From the NCBI RefSeq assembly GCF_033568475.1, contig NW_027331831.1:6634001-6698000 (forward strand): a stretch of 64,000 bases of DNA, given 5' to 3'. Below the pieces are notes generated by a model. That model ran no database searches and was not told the origin of the DNA. It saw only the letters and a list, made by a program, of their open reading frames with translations. Source of the stretch: Henckelia pumila (lineage: Eukaryota > Streptophyta > Magnoliopsida > Lamiales > Gesneriaceae). Of the stretch, positions 23,700 through 34,822 are shown piece by piece. A program made the position numbers and the translations under genes. Position 1 is the stretch's first letter. Each line of letters begins with the position of its first letter.

Positions 23700-24864
23700 A
23701 AATGGGCACAATTTTTGGGCTGATGTAATTGCTTTAATGGGCTAGTGTTTGGGCTGATGTGATTGCCTTAATGGGCATGTAAGTCCACTCACCAAAACCC
23801 TGTTACGAATTTTACAAATCCAGCCCAGATTCTTTGGATGATTTTTGAGAGTTCATATAATATTTACTTGTCCGGTTAAACTACATATTTACATTGTTGA
23901 ATACATAAAGGTTGGAGTGTCTGTGTCACCAACTACCGAAAAAGACGAGAGAAACTTTAGAAAAATCGTTGGTTCCGTTTGAATGTATATTTTGAAATTA
24001 TTTTTAGTTTTTTATAAATAAATAAAAATTTAAAGTATTTGTTTTGACATGATTTTTATGAGATGTTTTTAAAAAATATTTTGAAAAAGTGTTTTTCAAA
24101 TATAATTTTTAAAAAATAATTGAGACGTGTTTTTAGATGTTTTTTTATAATGAAATAATGATAAAAATCAAAACAACATTATTTTTGAAATGTTCAAAAT
24201 TTTTTTATAGAATAGTTGTTCAAATACATATTTATTATTTTTAAAATATTTTATAAATTTTATAAATACTTGTTCAAACAAAGTCTTTATAATCGAAAAT
24301 GTTTCAGACATGGAATCAATTTACCATGTTCCAATTTTTCATGTGTTTTACATTGCGCAAAAGTTTTTCTCACGATCAATTTTGTATAATATATTTCTTA
24401 TTCGACTCGATTCGTGAAAAAATATCGTTTTTTCTATAGTGGATATGAGTCGAATCAAATCGTCTCATTAATTTAAGAGACCACCTCACCAATCTCTATT
24501 CACCACATATTATGCAATTTTATTTGAAGATCTTCCCGAGTGCTTAGCGATAGAAATGTTTAATTTTAAACAAAAAATATTGTTGTTTGCACACAAAAAT
24601 GGTTCAAGCGGGTGTGTGTCAGACACAAATGTGCCAAAATGAAATGAAAATAAAATAAAAATCTGACTTCTAAAACCAAGAGAAAATGTGAGCTTTGGTT
24701 TGGTCGTCGGTCTCAATTTCACCGATTATATGCCAAATAACACTGAAAATATTGGAGAAAATATCCTAATAATAATAGAAAATTGAACGTTGTTATTACA
24801 AACTTGAAAATGACACATGTTTGTCATAAAAAACAAATAAAATGTTATTGGACATTACAAAGAA
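23700..24864. other. Intergenic spacer downstream of the heat-shock cluster
   Basis: No gene is recognised. About 23965-24290 may be an old MITE: GTTTGAATG on the left and TTGTTCAAACAAAG on the right are inverted and the interior is AT-rich, but no target duplication is clear. Confidence 0.4.
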
Positions 24865-25199
24865 TAGAGATGTCAAAACGGGCTGGCGGACTGGCCGGCC
24901 TACAACCCGTTGCAACCCACCATTAGACGGGGCGGGCCGGCCCACTTTTAAGCAGGTGAAAAAAACTCAACCCAACTCACCTATTTTAAGTGGCGAGGCG
25001 GGTCAATTCGGTGGACTTACGTGTAATTTGACGGGTTTTGACGGGCCAACCTGCAACCCACCCCAACCCACCATTAGGCGGGGCGGTGTGGTGCGAGCCA
25101 GCCCACTTTAACGTAGGTTGGAAAATTATCAACTCAACCCACCTATTTTGTATGACGGGCAGGCCAACTCGACGAGCCTAGCCCATTTTGACACCTCTA
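24865..25199. mobile_element. hAT-type non-autonomous element
   Basis: About 335 bp, GC-rich against its background. The ends are inverted: TAGAGATGTCAAAACGGGCT on the left, and the complement of TAGAGGTGTCAAAATGGGCT on the right. This TIR wording is typical of plant hAT elements. The interior holds two related sub-repeats with ACCCACCATTAG-CGGGGCGG. The flanking 8-mers ACAAAGAA and ACAAGAAA are similar but not identical, so the target duplication is only suggestive. A diverged relative lies at about 31985-32275. Confidence 0.7.
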
Positions 25200-25871
25200 A
25201 CAAGAAACCAACAAAAAGTGATGAAAACGTGCACTGAAATATCTGGACATAAGCAGACAAATTATGAACTTCGAAAATTGGCAAAAAATATTCTGATGAA
25301 TTCAGAGCTTTTTGGAGCTTGGAATTTAGCTGTGAATGTTTGTGAGAGCCTTCACTTGTTGCTGCTGATTCCTTTTTTGTTCCCGATTGGAGTAACTTCC
25401 CACTCTATGAAAATGAGCCACATTCTCTTTCCACTCTCCTCTATTATCTTTTGACTTGGTCCAAATCTTTAAATGAAACTTTCATTTCAATTTGTGGCTG
25501 CCATTTTTATTGGACTTGGACTCATCTTTATGTTGATGGGCCAAAATGATCGGATTGTGCTGCCTCAGGAACAGGACAGATAGGAACCTCTCCACCTAAG
25601 GCTAATAAAATGGCTTCTAATACCCGTAAAGAAAAATGGCTTCTTATTTTATGGGCTCAACTAAACAATCATGTTTGCTTGTTTTTTTTGTTATTTTAAA
25701 TTGTGATACATATTTAAAAAAAAAAAAAAACATCTCAGGTAATAAAGGTGTAAGTTAGTCAAATTATAGGTGGATTCAATCAAAACTTGACTCAAACCTG
25801 ATTTGATCGAACTTGGCGATAATCAATGGAGTCGAATGGGGAAAATTAAAATCCAGTGGAGCCGGAGTAAT
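25200..25871. other. Intergenic spacer
   Basis: No gene is recognised and no repeat is delimited. There is one short open frame without similarity to anything I know. Confidence 0.5.
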
Positions 25872-25879
25872 GTATCAGT

Positions 25880-26393
25880 CAGTGTTTTAAAAACCGAACC
25901 GAACTGGCCGGTTCGACCGGGAACCGATCACTGGTGCGGTCCGAAATACCCCTAAAAATCGTTTTAACGGTTCAACCGCTCAAAACCGGGCGAACCGGCC
26001 AAGAACCGGCCAAAAAACCGGTTGAACCGGTTTTTGAATTTTTTTTATTTTTTTTAAATTGTTTTTTTTAATTTTAAAATCTTAATTTATTATTTTATTA
26101 TATATATACACATGATTATTTGAAATTTGTACTTCGTTAAAAATATTATTTTTCTATTATTATATTTTTTTAATTAATTTATTTATTTATAAAAATATAA
26201 TATATATATAACTATAATTAATATTTTGAATATATTTATATAGTTATTTATTTTTTAAACTATGATAAATATATTTTTGTTTATTTATATACATCTTTTA
26301 GATTTTTAAAATTTAAAAGATATTATTTATTATATTATATTATATAAACGGTTTTTCGGTCCGGTCAAAACCGGTCTGGTTATGAAAACATTG
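25880..26393. mobile_element. hAT-type MITE with perfect 8-bp target duplication
   Basis: 514 bp. The left end is CAGTGTTTTAAAAACCG and the right end is the complement of CAATGTTTTCATAACC. GTATCAGT flanks both sides (25872-25879 and 26394-26401). The 8-bp duplication and CA(G/A)TG termini indicate hAT. The left third is a dense set of ACCGG/CCGGTT words able to fold on itself, and the middle is very AT-rich. Non-coding. Confidence 0.87.
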
Positions 26394-26601
26394 GTATCAG
26401 TTACAACTAAGATGCAACTCATCCAGCTAAAAACAAATCAATTTTACACTCAGCCTGGATCATTAACAATAATTATATTCAAACTAGATTCGTATTTTGA
26501 TTTTTCAATAAATAATTACAATTATATTTAGAAATATATTGTAATGGAAATAAAATTTTCCCCTATTTATCAAGCGAGCATCTCAAGGTTAATACGAAGA
26601 A

Positions 26602-29600
26602 ATGAGAATTGGTGGAGTCTACTGGTCTTCAAGTCTTTTGGCTGCGACTCATCAATTTTGTTCTGCGCGGCCTCTTTCCTCCATCCTTCCCCATTCTTGG
26701 AATCGCCTCACTCCAAGAACTGTAATCGCGCACAGCAGCAAATCAAGGCGTACAAACTTTATTGCCGCAGCTTCCCTTTCATCCATGGCCTCCACTTTCA
26801 GCCCTGAAAAAGCTCGAGCACCCCCTGCCCTCCCGTCGTCCGCTCCTCCGATCACTAAGGCAATCGGCTTTAAGTTGTTGGATTTAAAGTTCATGTTTTG
26901 GTTCTTTCGAATGCCTCCGTTCTTGATTTATACAGGGCCTACTGTGTGTTTATGTTTGTGGGTTTCTGGAAATGTGTGGATTAAGGTTGCAAATGAGGTT
27001 GTTTTTTACAAACTAAATTGGTTTTTCTTGTTGGTGTTTATTTAGTTTAAGATCGGATTGTGCCAATTGAAAGTCACCGACGACAAGCAGAAGAACATCC
27101 TGCATGCACGCACTGCGATAGAAGAGGCTGCTGAGAAAGGGGCAAAGCTTGTTGTTTTGCCAGTAGGTTCATTCTATATATCGATTCCTTAATAGTTTTG
27201 CCCGTTTGTGTTTTTTCTTTTGGTGCATCCTGTTTGCTTTTGATCACTATGAGGCTGAATAATTATTGATATATACTACTTTGTTTTGCGGAGTTGAACA
27301 TTAGTGTGAGGGATTAGATTTCATAGATGAACATATCTTTTTCTGCTCACTAATTGCTTGGAAATATCGTAGATGTGGTCTGCTGCTCTTTGTTTGAGTG
27401 CATGAAATCTAGTTCTTCCCATAGGAATTAACAATGTTCAATTTAATTTGAAGGAAAATTTGAGTTCCCACCATTCTGTATAAAGTGCGTGATGAATTTA
27501 AAATCTATGGGGGAATCCTGAATTTTTTCCCAAATTTAGCTGTTGCTTTAATTATCTCATTTCATTTGGTTTTGGTTCCCCTTATGTTTCTGTGTTAAAG
27601 ATGAAGGCATATCTCAATAACCGAATATTTCCAAATTCCAGAAATTGATTCACTTTTCTGTGCTTTGGTGTCAGCCATAAGCAATAAATCACTACCGATT
27701 GTAAAGGTGTGCAGCTCATTTTTTTTTATTTTTGCAAAGTGTCACTTGTGGCCAGGTGAAAAACCTTTCACGTTTTATGCATAAAATTTTCAAAAGTTTA
27801 TGTTCCACAGCTCACCAGTCACCACTGGTTTTGGTTAACTCTGGGATCGCCATGGTCTTATCAATTTCACTGTGCAAAATAAGTTTGTCTCAATGCGAGT
27901 ATTTTGTGACATTACCTGTGTACTTTTTCATCAGGAAATATGGAACAGTCCATATTCAAATGATAGCTTTCCAGTATATGCTGAGGATATCGATGCGGGC
28001 TTTGATGCTTCGCCATCGACAGCCATGTTGTCTGATGTTTCTCGTCTTCTAAACATCACCATAGTCGGAGGTTCAATTCCTGAACGCTGTGGAGATAAGT
28101 TGTACAACACGTGTTGTGTCTTTGGGCCTGATGGAAAGCTGAAAGCTAAGCATCATAAGGTTAATAAATGTATTCATTTATGAAAAAGTTCTACAGATAA
28201 TCCATCTAAAATGGTGTTGCTATGGGAGAAAGTTAACTTCTTATTGTAACGGAGTTTAGTTTGATGACAGATTCACCTTTTTGATATTGATATTCCTGGA
28301 AAGATTACCTTTAAAGAATCCAAGACTCTTACAGCTGGGGAGACTCCTACCGTAGTGGACACAGGTGTTAATGTAATTTTATATGATTAAATTCCCTAAA
28401 TACTGATTTTCCAGACCGCTCATTGTTGTATATTCTACTAGCGCAATTTCTAGGATGGGCATGGTCATCAATTAGATTTTTCCCATTTTCAATTCTAGGA
28501 ATGAATCCTCCCGGATAAGAGTAGACTGTGGATCCATGCATTGATAAATTTTGTGCACATCTTTCATAAAAGTCTCACATTGTCCATTTATGTATGTGCA
28601 GATGTTGGCAGAATTGGGATTGGTATATGCTATGACATCAGATTTCAGGAACTTGCGATGCTCTATGCAGCAAGAGGTTAATTCATGATTAAATTTATTT
28701 ATTTGATATTTTTCAATGTAGTTACTTTTTTACTTTTTTATCCATATCGCATGCTTAATTTGCGGCAAGGCACGAGCAACATGCTGAGAAAACGTATCTG
28801 ACTCAAGCACAAGGCAGGGTCTTTGCATTTGTGTGTTATGCCCATGAGAACATGTAGAGTGTGTAGACAACCATCAACTTTTTTTTTTTAATGACTGGAT
28901 ATATGAAGCTATGTGCCTCCTTAAGGGGGTGTGTGTGTTGTGAATGAGATGCATCTCAATTTTGGAAGCCTCTTGCCCTCTCATGAAGATTGTACAAGTT
29001 CTTATTGAGCGTGTTATATTATTAGAAAATTCTTTTAAGTTACCTTCTCGAGAGCCTTGAAGATGCAAGATGTGGAATTTTTATATAATAAAAGCAACTG
29101 TATAATTTGAAGTTACATGTATGACACCTTTTATTTTTTAAACATTATAGAACTTGGCCTGTCATCGCAAAAGTTTGTTTCACCTTCATCGGTTACAAAA
29201 TGTGGAACTTTCATATATATGCTCAATATGGTCGACCTTTCTGGTAGAACTCTTCCTAGCCATGCTCTCGTATAAATGTTTCTTGCTAATTAGAGTGTTT
29301 ATTACTTTATTTATTGAGGACATAATGATTATTTGAAAGATGGGAAAACAGTTTCCTATTTTAAATCAGGACTAAAATTCACTGAAGTCATTAGTGGATG
29401 CCATGAATTTTCTTCCTTATTAATTATTATTCATTCGTTTCGTGTAAAAATTTTTGCCCAGGTGCAAACTTGATTTGTTATCCAGGGGCATTCAACATGA
29501 CTACGGGGCCTTTGCATTGGGAGTTGCTACAAAGGGCTAGGTTATTATTTATTATAGTTATTGCCTGTTGGAGATTATTTAAGTTTACCTTTAGACTCTA

Positions 29601-30734
29601 TTTGCAAGAGTTTTCTGCTTTCTATTATGTTCACTGGAATGCTATGCTGACACATTACTTCTCTGCATATATATGTTAATTCTCTCTTGCATTTAGAGTG
29701 ATTGATACAACCAACTTGGGTTGGTTCGAACTGATTGTCATTGAATGAGTTTGCTCGGCTTAGGCTCGTCTTGTTTCATTTATGCTGCTTCTTTGCAACA
29801 TTGCATACATGTTATTGGACAAAAACAGAGCCCCTTCCTTCACGGCTTCAAAGCAAAAGCTTGGATGCACTTCATGATACATGTTACATCGAGTATGGTA
29901 TCCATAGCTTTATGCATGTTAACTGAGTAATTGGGATCAACCACTGTCTACTTTGGTATAAATTGATCATGTAGAGAATTGAACAAAAGAGAGATATAAA
30001 CCAGAATGCAGTTTTGTTTGATGTCATTTGTCATGTTAAATCACATCATCATCTAATTTTACCATCTCATGTCATCCGCTCTTCTATGCAGGGCTGTGGA
30101 CAATCAGGTATGAACACCACGTTACTTTATCTACCCTTCTGATTTATTTGTCATTTTTCATGAACACGAATTTATAGTGATGTTGGGTTTTTGTTTCATT
30201 GACTCTGTATTTACAGATATATGTAGCAACTTGTTCACCTGCTCGAGATTCCGGAGCTGGATATGTAGCTTGGGGTCATTCTACCCTGATCGGGCCAGTA
30301 AGTAATGCCTGAAATAGATGGCAACACAAAAATATCACGATATGAAGTACATTCGAGTGAAAATTAAATGATGAATTTAAATTTGATATGCGACTTTAAT
30401 TTTCTCACTTTTATCTGTATCAAATTGCATTCGACCTTTCCCCATCATGTGCCAATATTTGAAAGTTTGGAGAAGTTTTGGCGACAACCGAACATGAGGA
30501 GGCAACAATCATAGCAGAGATTGATTATTCACAGATAGAGCTAAGAAGGTAAGAAACTATCAAAACTCCAGATGTTCTGTGCCGTATAACATATATAAAC
30601 AAGTAAATCGCCGTGACGACTCTTTTAAGTTTCTTATCTTCCCATTGACATTGTGCAGAACAAATCTCCCTCTGGAGAAGCAAAGGCGAGGCGACCTTTA
30701 TCAGTTGGTAGATGTCCAAAGATTGAATTCTTGA
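26602..30734 (+). CDS. Omega-amidase / NIT2-like nitrilase-family protein, probably plastid-targeted
   Basis: Ten exons: 26602-26859, 27046-27162, 27935-28159, 28271-28364, 28602-28676, 29462-29540, 30092-30107, 30217-30297, 30466-30548 and 30659-30734. They keep phase throughout and give 367 residues. The carbon-nitrogen hydrolase domain starts at about residue 87. The nitrilase triad is visible as Glu126 ([10 protein letters not shown]), Lys200 (KHHKIHLFDID) and Cys241 ([10 protein letters not shown]). Family members hydrolyse alpha-ketoglutaramate and alpha-ketosuccinamate, clearing products of glutamine and asparagine transamination. The first 65 residues are Ser/Arg-rich with few acids, like a chloroplast transit peptide; an internal Met ([10 protein letters not shown]) could start a cytosolic form. 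Intron 1 appears to begin with GC rather than GT, and exon 7 is only 16 nt. Protein length and wording match my memory of Arabidopsis At5g12040. Confidence 0.94.
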
Positions 30735-31338
30735 TATGTGCTAACCGGTACTTGAAGAACATTGAGCTGTTGATTCTCGCAGCTTTTCGGTCTTAGTTCC
30801 TTGTGATTTCAAAGCCTGTTTTGAGTCTCTTTAATCGTTTGTTGATGTAGGAAATATTCAGTGAATAAAAAGATTACACCAAGTTATTTCGACACCAGAG
30901 TATGCATAGATATTACTTTAAATCATTGTTTTTCCTTCTTTAAAAAAAATTACACAGACCAAAATCAATTAATCACTTGAACCCGCTTAAATTAACAATA
31001 CAGCTACAGATAACAAGACAGTAGGATTCAAACCCTGCTTCCAAAAAATGAAAAATAAAAATCCCTGCTGAAAGCATATGAACTATTGTAATAGGCCCCT
31101 AAAAAGATGATTTTTCGTATCTTTGATAAACCTTCTGGTATATATAATACAAGAAGTCAACAACAGTTTATATTAAAAACAAGTTTTCCTTTATGTGGTC
31201 TCATGGATTATGGATTTGTTTATATTTGCGATTAAAAAAAAGTATTATTTTCGTCTCGATTATCTAGTCCTGTTTTTTTAACACGGATTAAAAAAATCAA
31301 TAGAAAAGTATAAACTTCTCATTTTATCCCTATTTAAT
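30735..31338. other. 3' flank of the omega-amidase gene and AT-rich spacer
   Basis: Probably the 3' UTR (to about 30880, with AATAAAAAG near 30863), then AT-rich sequence with no recognised feature. Confidence 0.5.
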
Positions 31339-31491
31339 GAGTAACACTCCTGTGAGACGGGTCAACCCTACTCATATTTATAATAATAAGTAATACTTTT
31401 GGCATAAATTATAATACTTTTTAATGGATAACTCATACAAGATACCCGTCTCATAAAAATGACCTTTAAGACCGTCTTATAGGAGTTTTTG
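31339..31491. mobile_element. Small MITE with 9-11 bp target duplication
   Basis: About 153 bp. The inverted ends are ACTCCTGTGAGACGG on the left, and the complement of ACTCCTATAAGACGG on the right. CCCTATTTAAT occurs directly outside both ends (31328-31338 and 31492-31502). The duplication length points to the Mutator superfamily. Similar GTCTCA words near 6206 and 62660 suggest further relics of the family. Confidence 0.75.
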
Positions 31492-31984
31492 CCCTATTTA
31501 ATATATTCAAGAAATGATCGCACAATTTTTAAAATATAGTTGATCGAAATATACTAGTAAAAGAGTATAAAAATATTAAACTTATATATAAGGAACCAAA
31601 AAAAAAGGTGATATCTATAAACATATCTATAAACATAAGGAGTAATATCAAACAGTGAGTAATATCTTTGACATAAAAATAATAATAATTTTTTGAGTTA
31701 CTTAAATAGAATATATCTCAAAAATTGGTTTATTTACCAGAATTTTTATTTTATATTAATTATATAAAGTTATGATGTAAGTTTAAATTTGTTTAAAAAT
31801 AATCTTCATCTCATTAAACTAATTACATATTTTATTATATATTATAACAATTTTTTTATATATTATTTTCTCTAATCACGTTTCAATTTCAAATATTAAT
31901 ATTTACCCTTTTTATTTAGAAATAGAAATAATTTTTTTCGAAAACTATGCTTCGTATGAGTGAAGAGTAATCAAAACAGACCAG

Positions 31985-32275
31985 TGAGAAGGGTCAAACC
32001 GCAACTCACCAAAACTTGTCAGTTGACGGACGAAACCCACTATTTAAGGGGGTTAGTAAATTATCAACTCAACACGTCTATTTGATGGTGCGGAACGGAT
32101 CGATCCGTCAATTTTTAATTTTATTTGACGTGTTCGGACAGGGTTGGCCTGCAGCCTACCACTTGGCGGGGCAGTGCGAGCCGATCCACCATTTATGCTG
32201 GTTGAAAATTTATCAATCTAACTCATCTATATAACATGATATGTTAACTCAACGGACCCAACCTATTTCGACATT
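31985..32275. mobile_element. Diverged relic of the 24865-25199 hAT-type element
   Basis: Shares GGCGGGGCAGTGCGAGCC, AAATTATCAACTCAAC and the closing CCCAACCTATTTCGACA with the element at 24865-25199, in the same order. The ends are too eroded to define target duplications. Confidence 0.5.
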
Positions 32276-32430
32276 GTATGTGCCATCATCAACAAATAAT
32301 AATTGTAATACGAAGTAAGATATTTTAAAATGTTGGCTGTTAGGATCATTTTGCAGTATATGTTCCACAGGTTCTCATTCCCACTTGTCAATCTTCGTGG
32401 ATAACCTTATCGCCCAAACCGCGGTGAAGA

Positions 32431-32480
32431 ATATGCCACGTAATATGCCACGTCATCGGGAAATCTCTCCTCTTATTTAT
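32431..32480 (+). promoter_or_regulatory. Tandem ACGT elements upstream of psbX
   Basis: ATATGCCACGTAAT and ATATGCCACGTCAT lie head to tail at 32431-32456, about 105-130 bp before the ATG. ACGT cores like these bind bZIP/HY5-type factors in light-regulated plant promoters. CCTTATCG just upstream (32404-32412) holds an I-box-like GATAA on the reverse strand, and a TATTTATT stretch near 32475 may act as the TATA box. Binding is inferred. Confidence 0.55.
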
Positions 32481-32561
32481 TGTTACTATTACTATTATTC
32501 CCATTTTAATTTCAGCACTGACAAACACTAACCTTGTAAAAAAATATATAGCGCCACAATA

Positions 32562-32912
32562 ATGGCCGCGATTTCCATGGCGATGACGATTACCTCCGCC
32601 CGCATCCAGCGGCCAGCTCCCGATGCATTCCTCAAGCCGCTTCCGGTCAGGGAATCCAAAGCTGTCATCGTCAGATCTGCGAGAAACAACAGCGCGATCG
32701 AAGCTTCCTTGAAGGAAAAGGCCGTCGCGGCTGTTACCTCGGCCGCTCTGACGGCGGCAATGGTGGTGCCGGACGCAGCTTCGGCGGCCGACAGCTTCTC
32801 GCCGTCACTGAAGAACTTTCTGCTCAGCATCGGGGCAGGTGGGTTCGTGCTTTTTGCGATCATTGGCGCTGTGATAGGCGTTTCCAACTTTGATCCAGTG
32901 AAACGTAGTTGA
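32562..32912 (+). CDS. PSBX: Photosystem II reaction centre protein X precursor
   Basis: A single exon of 116 residues. The mature part is the last 40 or so residues: a lumenal start ([13 protein letters not shown]), one membrane helix at about 84-107, and the diagnostic stromal tail [11 protein letters not shown]. Residues 1-50 are a Ser/Arg/Ala-rich chloroplast transit peptide. Residues 53-76 form a second hydrophobic segment ending ASAA, the bipartite signal that PsbX uses for insertion into the thylakoid. PsbX is a small core subunit near cytochrome b559 and supports quinone turnover. The ATG at 32562 is the first one and sits in ACAATAATGGC, a good plant context. Confidence 0.97.
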   Translation: MAAISMAMTITSARIQRPAPDAFLKPLPVRESKAVIVRSARNNSAIEASLKEKAVAAVTSAALTAAMVVPDAASAADSFSPSLKNFLLSIGAGGFVLFAIIGAVIGVSNFDPVKRS

Positions 32913-34822
32913 TTGATTTGCTTTTATATTGCTGCGTAGAAACTATTCCACAATCCCTCTCATATATATTGCTGTTGAATTCTCCTTTCTATTCTCCACT
33001 CACATTTTACTCTCTAATCTGATTTAATTCCACCAAAAAAAAGGTCTAATCTGAATAAAACATTTGTAATCCGATTCATGGTTGCTAATACTTAGATATT
33101 TATATGTTAAAAAATAAAGATGAAAATGAATTATACAATATATATATTATATATTCTAATGATTGACTTAAATTAATACATAAAAAATATAATATTCATC
33201 AAATATCGTAGGAACAGTTTTGAAATATTTTTTTAAAAAAATAAAAATAAAAATAAAAAAGGATATTTTATTTTGATGAATTTGATTAGATCTCTGAGAG
33301 ACAAATTTAGGCCAATTACATTAAAGTTCAAGCTAATGCTGTAAACTTGTTTGTTCAAAGGAACAAGTTGTTCATTGGCTTTGGCTGTGCATCATTTGAC
33401 GCCACTTCAACCGTAGTAGCCTGCCCTTGTTATCCCAGTTCACTGTCATTTTAACCTTGAAATATATATACATAAGAAAGGAAGTCATTAGCATGGTACA
33501 CGCACAAAACATCATGAACTTGGGGAGACGAAGAGAATAAGTGACTTGACCTTCGGTTTCGTGCTCATGAATAGTAGCTGTGTCGTTGAGTTGGTGTTCG
33601 GTTAATCCCCGAGGCCGGACGTGAATCTCGCATGTTTGAACCAATTGTCGCCACTACATACATATGGAGGAATCACATAGCATCTCATTAACCACGGGTT
33701 GTCTTGAGTAGTTGTGATTCCAAAAGACTTCGGGAGATCATTTTAAAGGCAAAGGTTTTGTTTTTCAAGAAACCACTACGTTGGTACACTGATTGAATTT
33801 TTAAAAATGGTACAAAACATAATTTTACATTCTCGCTGCTTTTTCCCAGTTCAGAAACTCCATTGCTTTCCAACTTTATTCTCGGATTTTATGGTCTAGG
33901 GGATCAGGTTTACCCCATTAGTTTTTACATTTTGTTCATCCTAAATTGTGCGTCGCTGGACTTATCGAAAAGTTCGAAAAATACCATGATAACCCCGCAG
34001 CTCCACAAAATCAAGATTATATATATCACAAATTGCCATAGTTATTTTTCTGAATCATGACACCTTTGGAACCCATTGTCATGTTTTATTTTTTAAAACA
34101 GCTCAGTTCATCTACGAGTATAGCGACGATAGGCGACTTTTATACATAGATCGGTCATTTTTTCCTTGAAAAAACTAAAATATCAAATTTGAATTTAATA
34201 TTTCCCACCACCAATCTCTGCCCATCGCTAATCAAATCATCCAGATTTGGTTTTACGGAGCGATTTCCAATTGGCCACAGGTTTTCAAAGCATTTTACTT
34301 TTTTTATTTGTATTCGAATTCATTTCATTAAAGTCCCGAATGAAGCACGAAAAAAATAATTATAAATAAATAAATAAACAAAAACCATACCTTCATCAGC
34401 TTCATCACCTCTGTGCGAAAAATGACCGAGTGGCTTTAGAAAAAAGAACCAAAAACACACTATTTTCCAATGCCAGAACAGCCTGGCAAAAACTTTCTTG
34501 CCAGCATCCAAACCTCACATTCAAGAAGGGAAGAGGGTTAGTTAGCGATCACAAATGATAGCACAACCTGGAGATAATTGCGTGAATATTATTCACTCAA
34601 TTCACAAAATCTGCACCACAAAACCAAGGGCGTTATTATCTCGCTGCCTACGAACTAAATGACCTTTAAGTTAAAAAGATTACTGAATTAGCTTAAGTAA
34701 AGCCACAGCTGCACTAAATCAAATACAAATTACCTATTGAAGGGCTAGGGTATGGATCGACAACGCCCATTCATGCATGACTGTATATACATGTCACCTA
34801 GTACACGTTTTAATGCGTCCAT
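32913..34822. other. Spacer between psbX and the DWNN ligase
   Basis: No confident gene. A minus-strand stretch at 33372-33650 can be read as two short exons (RGLTEHQLND..., then VKMTVNWDNKGRLLRLKW) joined by a possible GT-AG intron. I recognise no family and cannot extend it upstream, so it is not called. The rest is AT-rich. 34600-34822 is probably the 3' UTR of the ligase. Confidence 0.4.

Noticed and set aside
25188-25454. Open frame of 88 codons
   Set aside because: No family resemblance and no gene context; it begins at the edge of a hAT-type element.
27732-28052. Alternative frames overlapping omega-amidase exon 3 and intron 2
   Set aside because: They run through a splice acceptor and lack any family similarity; the spliced nitrilase frame explains the region.
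33372-33873. Possible short minus-strand gene (RGLTEHQLND..., VNWDNKGRLLRLKW)
   Set aside because: A two-exon reading is possible, but there is no recognised family, no convincing start, and no extension upstream.
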